Shown piece by piece: positions 1 through 8,473 of a stretch of 64,000 nt of DNA. This DNA is from Membranihabitans marinus (GTDB lineage: Bacteria > Bacteroidota > Bacteroidia > Chitinophagales > Saprospiraceae), in NCBI RefSeq assembly GCF_021729155.1, contig NZ_JAJQYA010000011.1, positions 62,001 through 126,000 on the forward strand, written 5' to 3'. Each line of letters starts with the position of its first letter. Position 1 is the stretch's first letter. Made by a program: the position numbers and the translations under genes. The notes below the pieces were generated by a model. It saw only the letters and a list, made by a program, of their open reading frames with translations. It did no database searches and had not been told where the DNA came from.

Positions 1-1884
1 AATACTGAAAACATCAACAACTTGAGATTGAATACCAAAGTGGCTTTTAAACCATTTAAAGGTCTGGAAGTATCGGGATCTTATCAATTCCAAAACAATC
101 ATTCATTGGTGAGCAATTACATGAACGAAGAGACTTGGTATGTGAGAAACTCCGTCAATGAAAATGCACGTCCAGATGGCAGTTTCCCAGTACCTGCCGG
201 AGGTATGTTGTACGAAAGAAAATCTGATTTTATATCTCATGACGCTAGGTTTCAAGCGACCTATGATTTGATTTTCGGCGACCATGAAATCCGAGCCTTA
301 GGGGGTATGGAGATTAAAAAAGACGAATATGAAAGTATGCCTTACGGATACTATGGATATGACCCACAAGCATTGACCCAAATTACTGGTTTGAACTTTC
401 AAGATGATATCAATCCCAAATTGACTGGTGACAATGAATGGAGAGGTAGTATTCATCCTATACCTACAGTACCCAAAACCAGTGTGAGAATTACTGGGCG
501 AGACGATCGATTTGTGAGTTATTATGGAAATGGAATATATACCTACTTAGGAAAATACGATATTACCGGTAGTATTAGACTCGATCAAACCAATCTTTAC
601 GGAAGATCAGCTTCTTATCGAGAATTGCCTCAGTGGTCTGTTGGTGCCGGTTGGACCATCAGTGACGAAGCATTTTTTAACCTCCCAGTTGTCGATTATT
701 TGAGAGCTCGTATATCTTATGGTTGGAATGGTCACGTAGACAAAAATGCCAGTCCATACATCAATGGTACTCCTTGGGTAGATCCAGTGAATCAATTGCA
801 ATACGCTGCAGTCTTAAGTACACCAAATCCAGGATTGACTTGGGAAAAAACATCTAATTACAATCTCGGTTTTGATATGGCTTTGCTTAGAAACCGCTTG
901 GAATTGGGAATTGAATTCTACAATAAAAAATCTAAAGACGTACTGACCAATATCAAAGTAAATCCTACTTATGGGTTTTATTACGATGCAGCGACCTTGA
1001 ATACGGGTAACATTACCAACAAAGGAGTTGAATGGGATCTATCAGCATTGGTCATCGATAGAAAAGTAAAATGGCAAACGCGTTTGAATTATTCATACAA
1101 CAAAAACGTAGTGGATAATGTCAAAACATCTTCTAGCAATATGGCTACCTATACAGCATTGGCATACTTCAATCCAGTGGCCGGACAACCTAGAGACTAT
1201 ATTGCCGTAGCCGAATGGGCTGGATTTAGCGATGAAGGTTTGCCACAGGTAATCTACCAAGGTGAGGTAACCAGTGTTACCGATATCAATTACAGTTCAT
1301 CAGATATCGATGACTTGTTTAAATTCGTCGGACAGAGAAGCCCTAAGCATTTTGGTTCTTGGAGCAATACAGTTTCTTTTGCCAGATTTGAACTTACTGC
1401 TAGAGTATTGTATAGTTTTGGTCACAAATTCTTTAAAGACACTCCTCCGAGAAGTCTTTTGTACAATTATCAGAGTTTTAGAAATTTCTTTACGTTTAAT
1501 ACTGATTTATTAGTGGATAGATGGCAGTCACCTGCTGACAATGAAACAGCTTCTATGTATTCTTTGGATACTAGAGTGAGCAATTATTTGACAACATTGA
1601 CCAATGATTATTTATCTGAATACAACACCAATTCTATATTGGATGCAGGTAATGTAAGACTTCAGAATGTAACCTTGGGATACAACTTGCCACGCAATTT
1701 CATTAAAGGAGTAAAAAATGTGAAGATCCAAGTTCAAGCTAGAGACTTAGGTCCTATCTTCTTGGCCAATAAAGAAGGCGTCGATCCTCAGTTTCCGAAG
1801 TATAGTTCATCCCTTTATTCTGCTTACTACAATGTGTTGAGGGACAGACCTACTTATGCGGTTAATTTAAAAATCGGACTTTAA
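1..1884 (+). CDS. SusC/RagA-family TonB-linked outer membrane protein (3' part)
   Basis: Open at the left edge: the frame is already open at base 1, so the N-terminal signal, the carboxypeptidase-like domain and the plug lie outside the window. What is visible, about 627 residues, is a beta-barrel C-terminal half rich in alternating aromatic/polar strands, with the family-typical stretches on arriving structures (GWTISDEAFF, LRARISYGWNGH) and asymmetric loops full of Asn/Tyr. It ends on a strand (YAVNLKIGL), as outer-membrane barrels do. SusC proteins import oligosaccharides, peptides or other ligands across the outer membrane with TonB energy. The SusD partner starts 34 bp downstream. Substrate cannot be told from this fragment. 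Confidence 0.93.
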   Translation, partial: NTENINNLRLNTKVAFKPFKGLEVSGSYQFQNNHSLVSNYMNEETWYVRNSVNENARPDGSFPVPAGGMLYERKSDFISHDARFQATYDLIFGDHEIRALGGMEIKKDEYESMPYGYYGYDPQALTQITGLNFQDDINPKLTGDNEWRGSIHPIPTVPKTSVRITGRDDRFVSYYGNGIYTYLGKYDITGSIRLDQTNLYGRSASYRELPQWSVGAGWTISDEAFFNLPVVDYLRARISYGWNGHVDKNASPYINGTPWVDPVNQLQYAAVLSTPNPGLTWEKTSNYNLGFDMALLRNRLELGIEFYNKKSKDVLTNIKVNPTYGFYYDAATLNTGNITNKGVEWDLSALVIDRKVKWQTRLNYSYNKNVVDNVKTSSSNMATYTALAYFNPVAGQPRDYIAVAEWAGFSDEGLPQVIYQGEVTSVTDINYSSSDIDDLFKFVGQRSPKHFGSWSNTVSFARFELTARVLYSFGHKFFKDTPPRSLLYNYQSFRNFFTFNTDLLVDRWQSPADNETASMYSLDTRVSNYLTTLTNDYLSEYNTNSILDAGNVRLQNVTLGYNLPRNFIKGVKNVKIQVQARDLGPIFLANKEGVDPQFPKYSSSLYSAYYNVLRDRPTYAVNLKIGL

Positions 1885-1918
1885 TAAGCCTATCTTATTA
1901 TATCAAAATTCTATAAAA

Positions 1919-3388
1919 ATGAAAAATTTATACAACTATATATTCGGTATCATTTTTTTAACAACCCTGTCGTGTAATGAGTTTTTGGATCCATTGCCCA
2001 AGGGACTTATCGTTGCCAAAACGGTAAGTGATTTTAGATTGCTTTTGGACAATGCCGATACTCGGTATACCAATAATTTGGCTCAAAATTCGGTTTTTGT
2101 CGATGCTTTGACCGATGATGTCCAAGTGTCTATGGAAGAATTAGAAAATTGGAAGGAGAAGACCCTACACGTCAAACACCTATACCAATTTGATTCAGAA
2201 ATTTGGTTTCCCGATGGAGCGACCACTGATGTTATGTGGAAAAATGCCTATTACATCAGTACTTTGGCGAGCAATATCTTAGATGAAATTTACAATGCTG
2301 AAGGAAGTGAAGAGATTCGCAATCAATTGATCGCAGAAGCCCGCGTTCACCGCGCTTATGCCTATCTAATGTTGGTCAATGTCTATGCCAAACATTATTC
2401 TAGTGCTACAGCAGCATCTGATATGGGCGTTCCTTTGATCTCCAATCCCGTTACCCTTCCCAGTTTGGAAAGAGCATCGGTACAAGAAGTCTATGATTTT
2501 ATCGAAAGAGAATTGTTGGAATCCATTGATGATTTGCCCGCTGATGTAGCTCAACAAGTTAGCCATAGACCTACTCAAGTAGCGACCTATGCTATACTAG
2601 CTAGAACATACCTGTACAAGGGAGAATATGAAAAAGCCTTAGAAATGGCCAATAAATCCTTGTCGATTCGCAATACATTATACGATTACAATGAAATATA
2701 TACAGGAGTAGATATTTCTGATAATGTAATAGGAATCTCTAGAACCAATGATATGGAAATGTTGCTGCACAAAACAACCACTAAAGGTTTTCACTTGAGA
2801 AATTACATGATATTGGACTCAGCTTCCTTTAATGAATTATACCCTGATTTCAATGTAATTGATACAGCACTGACAGAAAATTACGATTTGAGAAGAACAC
2901 TTTGGTTTGATGGTTTTGACCAACAAGGTAGAATATTCAAGCCCTATTTAAGCTATGAATTTACCGATGCTAGTCATCGTTATTCCGTAGATGCCGATGG
3001 AAATGTCGATTATCTGTCGATTGCTACACCGGAAATGTATCTTATCAGAGCAGAGTGTAATGCGAGATTGGGCAATGGAAGCTCAGCTTTGGAGGACATC
3101 AATACCATCAGAAGTCATCGGTTTAAGACCGGTACCTATACTGCGGTTACTGCTTCGGATTTTGGCAATAACGACGATGCTATCTTAGACGAAGTTTTAT
3201 TGGAAAGAAGACGAGAGCTCTACGGCAAGGATTTGAGATTATTTGACATTAAGCGATTGGGTTTATCCGTGCAGCATCAATTGGGAGATCAAGTGATATC
3301 CTTGCCCGCCAATGATGCCAAATTGGTATGGCCTATTTATTACGAATACATTTCATTGAATCCTGAATTAGAACAAAATCAACGATAA
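1919..3388 (+). CDS. SusD/RagB-family nutrient-binding outer membrane lipoprotein
   Basis: 489 residues, full length for SusD-like proteins. A lipoprotein signal is plain: Lys-containing N-terminus, hydrophobic core, then TTLSC with the lipidated Cys at 19, followed by NEFLDPLPKG, a typical SusD opening. The family landmark near the C-terminus, ERRRELYGKDLRLFDIKRLG-like, is present. SusD proteins sit as a lid on the SusC barrel and capture ligand at the cell surface. It follows the SusC gene by 34 bp and is in turn followed by a thioredoxin-like lipoprotein 45 bp on, so the three look like one operon. No glycoside hydrolase or peptidase is in view to identify the ligand. Confidence 0.93.
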   Translation: MKNLYNYIFGIIFLTTLSCNEFLDPLPKGLIVAKTVSDFRLLLDNADTRYTNNLAQNSVFVDALTDDVQVSMEELENWKEKTLHVKHLYQFDSEIWFPDGATTDVMWKNAYYISTLASNILDEIYNAEGSEEIRNQLIAEARVHRAYAYLMLVNVYAKHYSSATAASDMGVPLISNPVTLPSLERASVQEVYDFIERELLESIDDLPADVAQQVSHRPTQVATYAILARTYLYKGEYEKALEMANKSLSIRNTLYDYNEIYTGVDISDNVIGISRTNDMEMLLHKTTTKGFHLRNYMILDSASFNELYPDFNVIDTALTENYDLRRTLWFDGFDQQGRIFKPYLSYEFTDASHRYSVDADGNVDYLSIATPEMYLIRAECNARLGNGSSALEDINTIRSHRFKTGTYTAVTASDFGNNDDAILDEVLLERRRELYGKDLRLFDIKRLGLSVQHQLGDQVISLPANDAKLVWPIYYEYISLNPELEQNQR

Positions 3389-3433
3389 GCGAATATTGAT
3401 CGTATTATCTATGATTGAAATAAAAACTGATAA

Positions 3434-4873
3434 ATGAAAAATATAATCTTTCTTCTTTCTTCGTTTTTTGTTTTAGCCTTTGTTGCTTCTTCATGTGATT
3501 CTTCGACAAGTGTTGAATCGAATCAACCTCAGAGGACAGTGATTACCGGAGAAATAAAACACTATTACGAGGAGGAATTTAAATTGATCTACGATGCTTT
3601 TGATATGCTTAAGAGCACAGAAACTACATCTATCGAAATTGATTCCACTGGGTATTTTACCTATGCCATGGATATGTCCACTCCTTTTTTGGGGAAATTG
3701 GATTTCGGTAAAATTATGTTGGAATCTCGAGGAGTATATCGTTATGTACATCTATACGTAGAACCGGGTGACAGCATATTTGTCAATGTTGATCTCGATG
3801 ACATTGAGGGAACTTTGGCTTTTTCTGGGACTGGTGTGGACAACAATGTTTTGGTCAATGAAAATGTATTTACATTTGACACCTATCCACAACGGGTGGA
3901 AAACAATTATGCATTTATCGCCAAGCGAGAAGCTGCGGAATATCTTGAAATCCAAGATAGCTTGTTAACTACTAGAATGGGTTTTTTGGATTCTATGAGC
4001 AATCAACTGGACATAAGTGATCATTTGTATGAGACCTTTAAGTACGAATATTACAACGATGGAATCATTAGAAAAATGAATTATCCATCGGGCCATACGA
4101 GTTTCAATAAGGGTAAAGCTCCTGTACTACCAGATAATTTTTACGATTTTGTGGAAACGGTAGAGATAGAACCAGAATTAGAAAACAAGGGATTGCCGTA
4201 TTTGCGCTATGTTCATTTCTTTTTGACCAATAAATATGAGTTGGAGAAAGAAAAAGGCAGCGATCTTGCCTATATCGATTTTTTAAAAAATGAATTGAGT
4301 GGCAAAGACCTATACGTGTATATGGCTTACTCCCTGAAAAGTAATTTTGATGAAAAGATTTATCGCTCATTTGACGAAAGCTGTCCCTTCCCCGATGTGG
4401 TAGATGTGGTCAAGGAAAAGTATTCCAAGTTCGAAAAGATGTTGCCAGGTAGTCCAGCGCCCGAAGTTATGTTGACTACCGCTGAAGGAGAACAAAAACC
4501 ACTTTCATCCTTTATCGGACAGAATGTTTACATTGACTTTTGGGCGACATGGTGTAAACCATGTATCGCAGAGTTTCCGAGTTTAGCAGAATTGGAGAAG
4601 GAATACCACGACAAAAATTTGACTTTCTTAAGTGTTTCTGTTGAGGCAGAAAAGGATAAGTGGAAAACTTATCTCGAGAAGAATGATATGGAAGGAAACT
4701 TGGTTTGGGTAGATCCAGACAATAAGAAGATATTTAATGAAACTTTCAATATTCGAATGATCCCTAGATTTGTGCTCATCGATGATGAAGGTAAAATTGT
4801 AGATTCTAATGCCCCTCGCCCATCAAGTGGCTCTGAAATTAAAACACTATTTGATCAGACTTTAGCAAATTAG
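3434..4873 (+). CDS. TlpA-like thioredoxin-fold lipoprotein
   Basis: 479 residues. N-terminal lipoprotein signal with lipobox ending VASSC (Cys21). Residues about 30-330 form a region without recognised catalytic motifs, beta-rich at the start (like DUF4369-type domains that often precede TlpA domains in Bacteroidota). The C-terminal third is an AhpC/TSA-thioredoxin fold: GSPAPEVMLTTAEGE, then the redox motif DFWATWCKPC with Cys374 and Cys377, and a cis-proline loop (MIPRFVLID). It probably reduces or isomerises disulfides in the periplasm or at the outer membrane. It is the third gene of the SusCD operon and ends 42 bp before a strong hairpin terminator. Such SusCD-plus-TlpA arrangements are common in the phylum; the redox client is unknown. 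Confidence 0.85.
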   Translation: MKNIIFLLSSFFVLAFVASSCDSSTSVESNQPQRTVITGEIKHYYEEEFKLIYDAFDMLKSTETTSIEIDSTGYFTYAMDMSTPFLGKLDFGKIMLESRGVYRYVHLYVEPGDSIFVNVDLDDIEGTLAFSGTGVDNNVLVNENVFTFDTYPQRVENNYAFIAKREAAEYLEIQDSLLTTRMGFLDSMSNQLDISDHLYETFKYEYYNDGIIRKMNYPSGHTSFNKGKAPVLPDNFYDFVETVEIEPELENKGLPYLRYVHFFLTNKYELEKEKGSDLAYIDFLKNELSGKDLYVYMAYSLKSNFDEKIYRSFDESCPFPDVVDVVKEKYSKFEKMLPGSPAPEVMLTTAEGEQKPLSSFIGQNVYIDFWATWCKPCIAEFPSLAELEKEYHDKNLTFLSVSVEAEKDKWKTYLEKNDMEGNLVWVDPDNKKIFNETFNIRMIPRFVLIDDEGKIVDSNAPRPSSGSEIKTLFDQTLAN

Positions 4874-4914
4874 ACTGACTATACCCAAAAATCGATTTTT
4901 TTTATAATCCTATG

Positions 4915-4964
4915 AATGGACGTCCAGCTATAATCGTTGATTTACTTGGACGTCCATTTTTTTT
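4915..4964 (+). terminator. Rho-independent terminator after the SusCD-TlpA operon
   Basis: Two perfect 12-base arms, AATGGACGTCCA (4915-4926) and TGGACGTCCATT (4947-4958), enclose a 20-base loop and run into an eight-T tract. Each arm also contains the self-complementary TGGACGTCCA, so alternative small hairpins or a cruciform are possible. The position, 42 bp after the TlpA-like stop codon, fits transcription termination of the operon. Confidence 0.85.
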
Positions 4965-4991
4965 ATCATTGATTCTAATATAATTTCTAAA

Positions 4992-6089
4992 ATGGATAGG
5001 CTACTAAAATACACTGTATTCTTATTATTATTTATTTCCCAGATAGGCTTCACTCAAAACGATATCGCCAATATTAAATATGCCAAAAAGGTATTCGATA
5101 AAAAGGGCGAAAACCTTTTAATGATCGGTGAAAATCACACCTCTGCTGTCGGCCCTAAAGTCTTCGAGGAAATGGTGAAATATTTACATAAAAAAGAAAA
5201 GTTGGTTTCGATTATGGTGGAAGCAGGTCCCTCTGATGCCTATTTTTACAATAAATATTTGGAAACCGGTAATGAAAAACATTTAAATTATACCATCAAT
5301 GCCGGATCTTATGTGGAGTGGAAACAATGCTGGCAGGCTATCTATGAATACAATAAAGACCAGAAAAAGAAATTTGTAGTCATCGGTGTTGATTTTGATC
5401 GAACCCGTACCTTGGGATATGCCATCTATTCGGTTTTGCGATTGATAAAGGAAAAACCAGAATGGGTAGATGAAATGATGGCAGAAATTAGATCAGATGC
5501 CTTCTTTAAAAATTACACCATTGGATATCCTACAGAAAAAGATCAGGCATGGACGAGAAAAACTAAATCTATTTTACGAGAACACATCGGTGAATTGAAA
5601 GCTCTGGTTAGCAAACAAGACTTTCAATTTTTAAATGATGTATTACACAATCAAGCCATTGGTTACGGAGGGGATCGGGAATTTCATATGGCCGATAACG
5701 TAAAGCGAATAATGGAAGAGCGAAAGGCTCGCAATTTCTTTTTGTTTCTAGGTAGAAGTCATACCTATATCGATGCCATCTACGACGATGAGCCTCGATT
5801 AGCTACTTTATTGGAAAAAGAAGCGAATATCGATCTGTCTACAGGAGTTATTTTATATCAAAATTCGGAGATGAGAGGGGGGAAAAAACACCAAAAAATC
5901 ATCGTTTTAGACGAGATTGAAACCAAGATCCCTTGGAAAGAGTATGAGAGTGAACTCCTTTCGGTTTTGGATGATGAAAAACGCAAGACTATTATCCCTT
6001 TGACCGGTGAATTGGAATCGCTGAATTCATATACTCATTTTTTATTGGTTGCGAAGAACGGAAAAGCCATTACCGTGCGTACAGAGTAA
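4992..6089 (+). CDS. Exported erythromycin esterase-like / ChaN-superfamily protein
   Basis: 365 residues with an N-terminal signal peptide (hydrophobic residues 6-20, then TQND). The layout of catalytic-type motifs matches the EreA/ChaN/TraB fold: GENHTS (Glu47, His49), VEAGPS (Glu77), REFHMADNV (Arg229-His232, the classical R-x-x-x-MADNV block of erythromycin esterases) and GRSHTY (His257). Family members include macrolide esterases, haem-uptake lipoproteins and proteins of unknown activity, so the substrate is not assignable. The protein is predicted periplasmic or secreted. It stands alone between a terminator and a convergent DUF805 gene. Confidence 0.65.
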   Translation: MDRLLKYTVFLLLFISQIGFTQNDIANIKYAKKVFDKKGENLLMIGENHTSAVGPKVFEEMVKYLHKKEKLVSIMVEAGPSDAYFYNKYLETGNEKHLNYTINAGSYVEWKQCWQAIYEYNKDQKKKFVVIGVDFDRTRTLGYAIYSVLRLIKEKPEWVDEMMAEIRSDAFFKNYTIGYPTEKDQAWTRKTKSILREHIGELKALVSKQDFQFLNDVLHNQAIGYGGDREFHMADNVKRIMEERKARNFFLFLGRSHTYIDAIYDDEPRLATLLEKEANIDLSTGVILYQNSEMRGGKKHQKIIVLDEIETKIPWKEYESELLSVLDDEKRKTIIPLTGELESLNSYTHFLLVAKNGKAITVRTE

Positions 6090-6241
6090 GGCTAGTGTGG
6101 AAGTAATATCAATTGCGTTTGTAATTGACGGTTATCTGTTGATTTATTGTAGAGCTGCAATTCCAACCTCGCATATACCATGGGATGTACTTTATGGATA
6201 GGAATTGCGTTATATAAAATGAAATGACTTTGGACTGATCT

Positions 6242-6613
6242 TTAGATCAATTGTTCCTTTGGATCGTAACCGTATCTATTTTCTTGTGGTTCACCTTCTC
6301 TAACAAACAGAACAATGAGCCAAATAAATCCAATAAAAGGAATTAAAGCAACCAACAGCATCCATCCACTCTTGCCTATGTCGTGTAGTCTTCGTACTGC
6401 TACAGCGATCGTAGGGATAAGAACAAACAATGAATACAAACTTGCAATAGGGCCTGAAAGACCAAAAGGAAGGATGAGTTCAAAAATATAATCGACCATG
6501 GTTGCTCCCATCGAAAGAATCATATTGATTAGGGCAAACATCCAAAACTCTTGTCTTCTTGCTCTTCCATTAAAATCGTTATATTGTCTTAAAACTTTAA
6601 AATACCATTCCAT
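6242..6613 (-). CDS. DUF805 family membrane protein
   Basis: 123 residues, typical DUF805 length. It opens MEWYFKVLRQYNDFNGRARRQEFW, the characteristic R-A-R-R-x-E-F-W block, then three to four membrane helices with the conserved VRRLHDIGKSGW motif and a C-terminal GY(D)P-type tail. Members are inner-membrane proteins of unknown function in many bacteria. It is monocistronic and convergent with the EreA-like gene. Confidence 0.92.
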   Translation of the reverse strand: MEWYFKVLRQYNDFNGRARRQEFWMFALINMILSMGATMVDYIFELILPFGLSGPIASLYSLFVLIPTIAVAVRRLHDIGKSGWMLLVALIPFIGFIWLIVLFVREGEPQENRYGYDPKEQLI

Positions 6614-7186
6614 GGGTTAAGATTTATATTGGTTATAGTTTATGATTCGGTTGATAGATGTTAAGTGAATATAGTATTTGTTTTTATTAAATTCAAAACA
6701 TAATGTACTGTTTTTTGGCTTTTTATTTGCAATATGTTGGTCTTTGTGACAGAATCTCACAAAAGGTGTGTAAAAGTTGAAATTTCTACTAAATATTTGT
6801 TTGTAAAACAAGTTGAATACTGCTTTGGACTTTGCCATTTTTTCAAGATTGTAAAGTACAATTGTTGATGAAACAAATAAATATTTAATTCAATGGATTA
6901 TTAATGATTTGTTTTGTTTTGAATTCGAGCTGTTCTATTGCTTTCTGGAAGTATTATGGATCATTGCCAAATGATGTCGATAATTTTGTAATTATTAATA
7001 GAATAAATGTGACTTGTAAGTGCTTTTATTCAAAATCATGTCATTTCTGGGAATAGATGATTTATATTGCATTTGAAATTGATTGAGGCCTCGGCCCAAT
7101 TGTGGATAGACTTGTTTTTTAAGATGATTTTTTATATTATTGATATTGTCTATTCAAATGATTAGCTGTCAAAAAGATTGAAAAAA
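6614..7186. other. AT-rich intergenic tract, 573 bp
   Basis: No convincing gene. A 73-codon minus-strand frame directly upstream of the DUF805 gene has low-complexity composition and no recognisable motif. A TAnnTTTG-type box occurs at 6981-6988 (TAATTTTG) on the plus strand and could serve the downstream formylglycine-generating-enzyme gene, but it lacks a clear TTTG box 19-20 bp upstream. Confidence 0.4.
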
Positions 7187-8269
7187 ATGAAATATACTGG
7201 TATTCTATTGTGCATATTGGCTGTGGTAATGTCTTGTCAGGAATCGACAAAAAAAGAAGATAATAAGACCCTTCCAAAGGTCGTTCAGGCCAAGGCACGA
7301 ATCATAACTTCTAGTGTGGACGTCGACGCCCTCGTGGGCAAGATGGTCGAGATTCCAGGAGGAGAATTCGAAATGGGGGCGAATAGCGATCAAGCCGACA
7401 AGGATGAGTACCCAAAGCATAAAGTGCGTATTGATGGCTTTCTAATGGATGCAACTGAAGTGACGAATGGTCAATTTGCCGAATTTGTTGAAGCCACAGG
7501 TTATGTAACCACAGCCGAAAAGGATATCGACTGGAATGAAATGAAAGAACAATTACCTCCAGGTACACCTCAGCCAGATGCTGAATTGCTCAAAGCGGGG
7601 TCTTTGGTATTTAGTCCGACCGATGGACCTGTACCTCTAAACAATCCAGGGTATTGGTGGGCGTGGACCAAAGGCGCCAATTGGAGGATGCCAGAAGGTC
7701 CTGGTTCTTCTATCGAGGGCAAAGAAAATTGGCCAGTTGTTCACGTTTCATGGGAAGATGCAGCTGCCTATGCCCAATGGGCAGGTAAGAGACTACCCAC
7801 AGAAGCGGAATGGGAATGGGCGGCCATGGGGGGAAAAGACAATGTAGTTTATCCTTGGGGCAGTGAGCTCAATGAGGACAATGCCATTTATGCCAATTAT
7901 TGGCAGGGATCTTTTCCTTTTGAAAATACCGAAGATGATGGATATTACACCAGTGCACCTGTAGGGCACTTTGCTCCCAATGGGTATGGGCTCTACGATA
8001 TGTCGGGCAATGTTTGGGAATGGTGTAGTGATTTGTATCATTTCCAATCTTATGAAATGCAAAATGATAGGGAGATCGCATATGATCCCAAAGGGCCTAA
8101 AGAAAGTCTAGATCCCGATGAACCCCTTATTGAAAAACGTGTGCTCAGAGGTGGATCCTTTCTGTGTAATGATTCCTATTGCAGTGGATATAGAGTGTCA
8201 CGACGGATGAAGGGCGATGAAAAATCGAGTTATAATCACACTGGTTTTAGATGTGTGAAAGACCGATAA
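7187..8269 (+). CDS. Formylglycine-generating enzyme (SUMF1/FGE) family lipoprotein
   Basis: 360 residues from the ATG at 7187; a TTG three codons upstream is the only alternative in frame. MKYTGILLCILAVVMSC is a lipoprotein signal (Cys17). The FGE-sulfatase domain fills the rest: IPGGEFEMGA, the W-AGKRLPTEAEWEWAA block, PWG, MSGNVWEWCSD, RGGSF and the terminal GFRC. Importantly LCNDSYC carries both catalytic cysteines (Cys327 and Cys332) that bind copper in aerobic FGEs such as human SUMF1; many bacterial relatives lack them. This predicts true oxidation of a sulfatase Cys to formylglycine, here on the exported side of the membrane. No sulfatase gene lies in the window, so its client must be elsewhere. 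Alternative: a non-FGE member of the same fold. Confidence 0.88.
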   Translation: MKYTGILLCILAVVMSCQESTKKEDNKTLPKVVQAKARIITSSVDVDALVGKMVEIPGGEFEMGANSDQADKDEYPKHKVRIDGFLMDATEVTNGQFAEFVEATGYVTTAEKDIDWNEMKEQLPPGTPQPDAELLKAGSLVFSPTDGPVPLNNPGYWWAWTKGANWRMPEGPGSSIEGKENWPVVHVSWEDAAAYAQWAGKRLPTEAEWEWAAMGGKDNVVYPWGSELNEDNAIYANYWQGSFPFENTEDDGYYTSAPVGHFAPNGYGLYDMSGNVWEWCSDLYHFQSYEMQNDREIAYDPKGPKESLDPDEPLIEKRVLRGGSFLCNDSYCSGYRVSRRMKGDEKSSYNHTGFRCVKDR

Positions 8270-8473
8270 AATAGGGTACATCGTTTTAAGTTCAAATGTC
8301 GAACTACTCTATATTGGATTATTTTTATTAATTTATCAGCAATAGCGATAAAAACCCATTCCTATTTCTTTTAATTTGACTATTTTAATGTCCAATTATT
8401 ATTAACCATATGAATCTTATACCAATCCATTTGGTATTAAATTTAGGATTATTCATCTTATTAATTATGAATT

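Noticed and set aside
6617-6838. 73-residue minus-strand frame upstream of the DUF805 gene
   Set aside because: Low-complexity Asn/Lys/Phe composition, no motif, no promoter; probably chance in AT-rich DNA.
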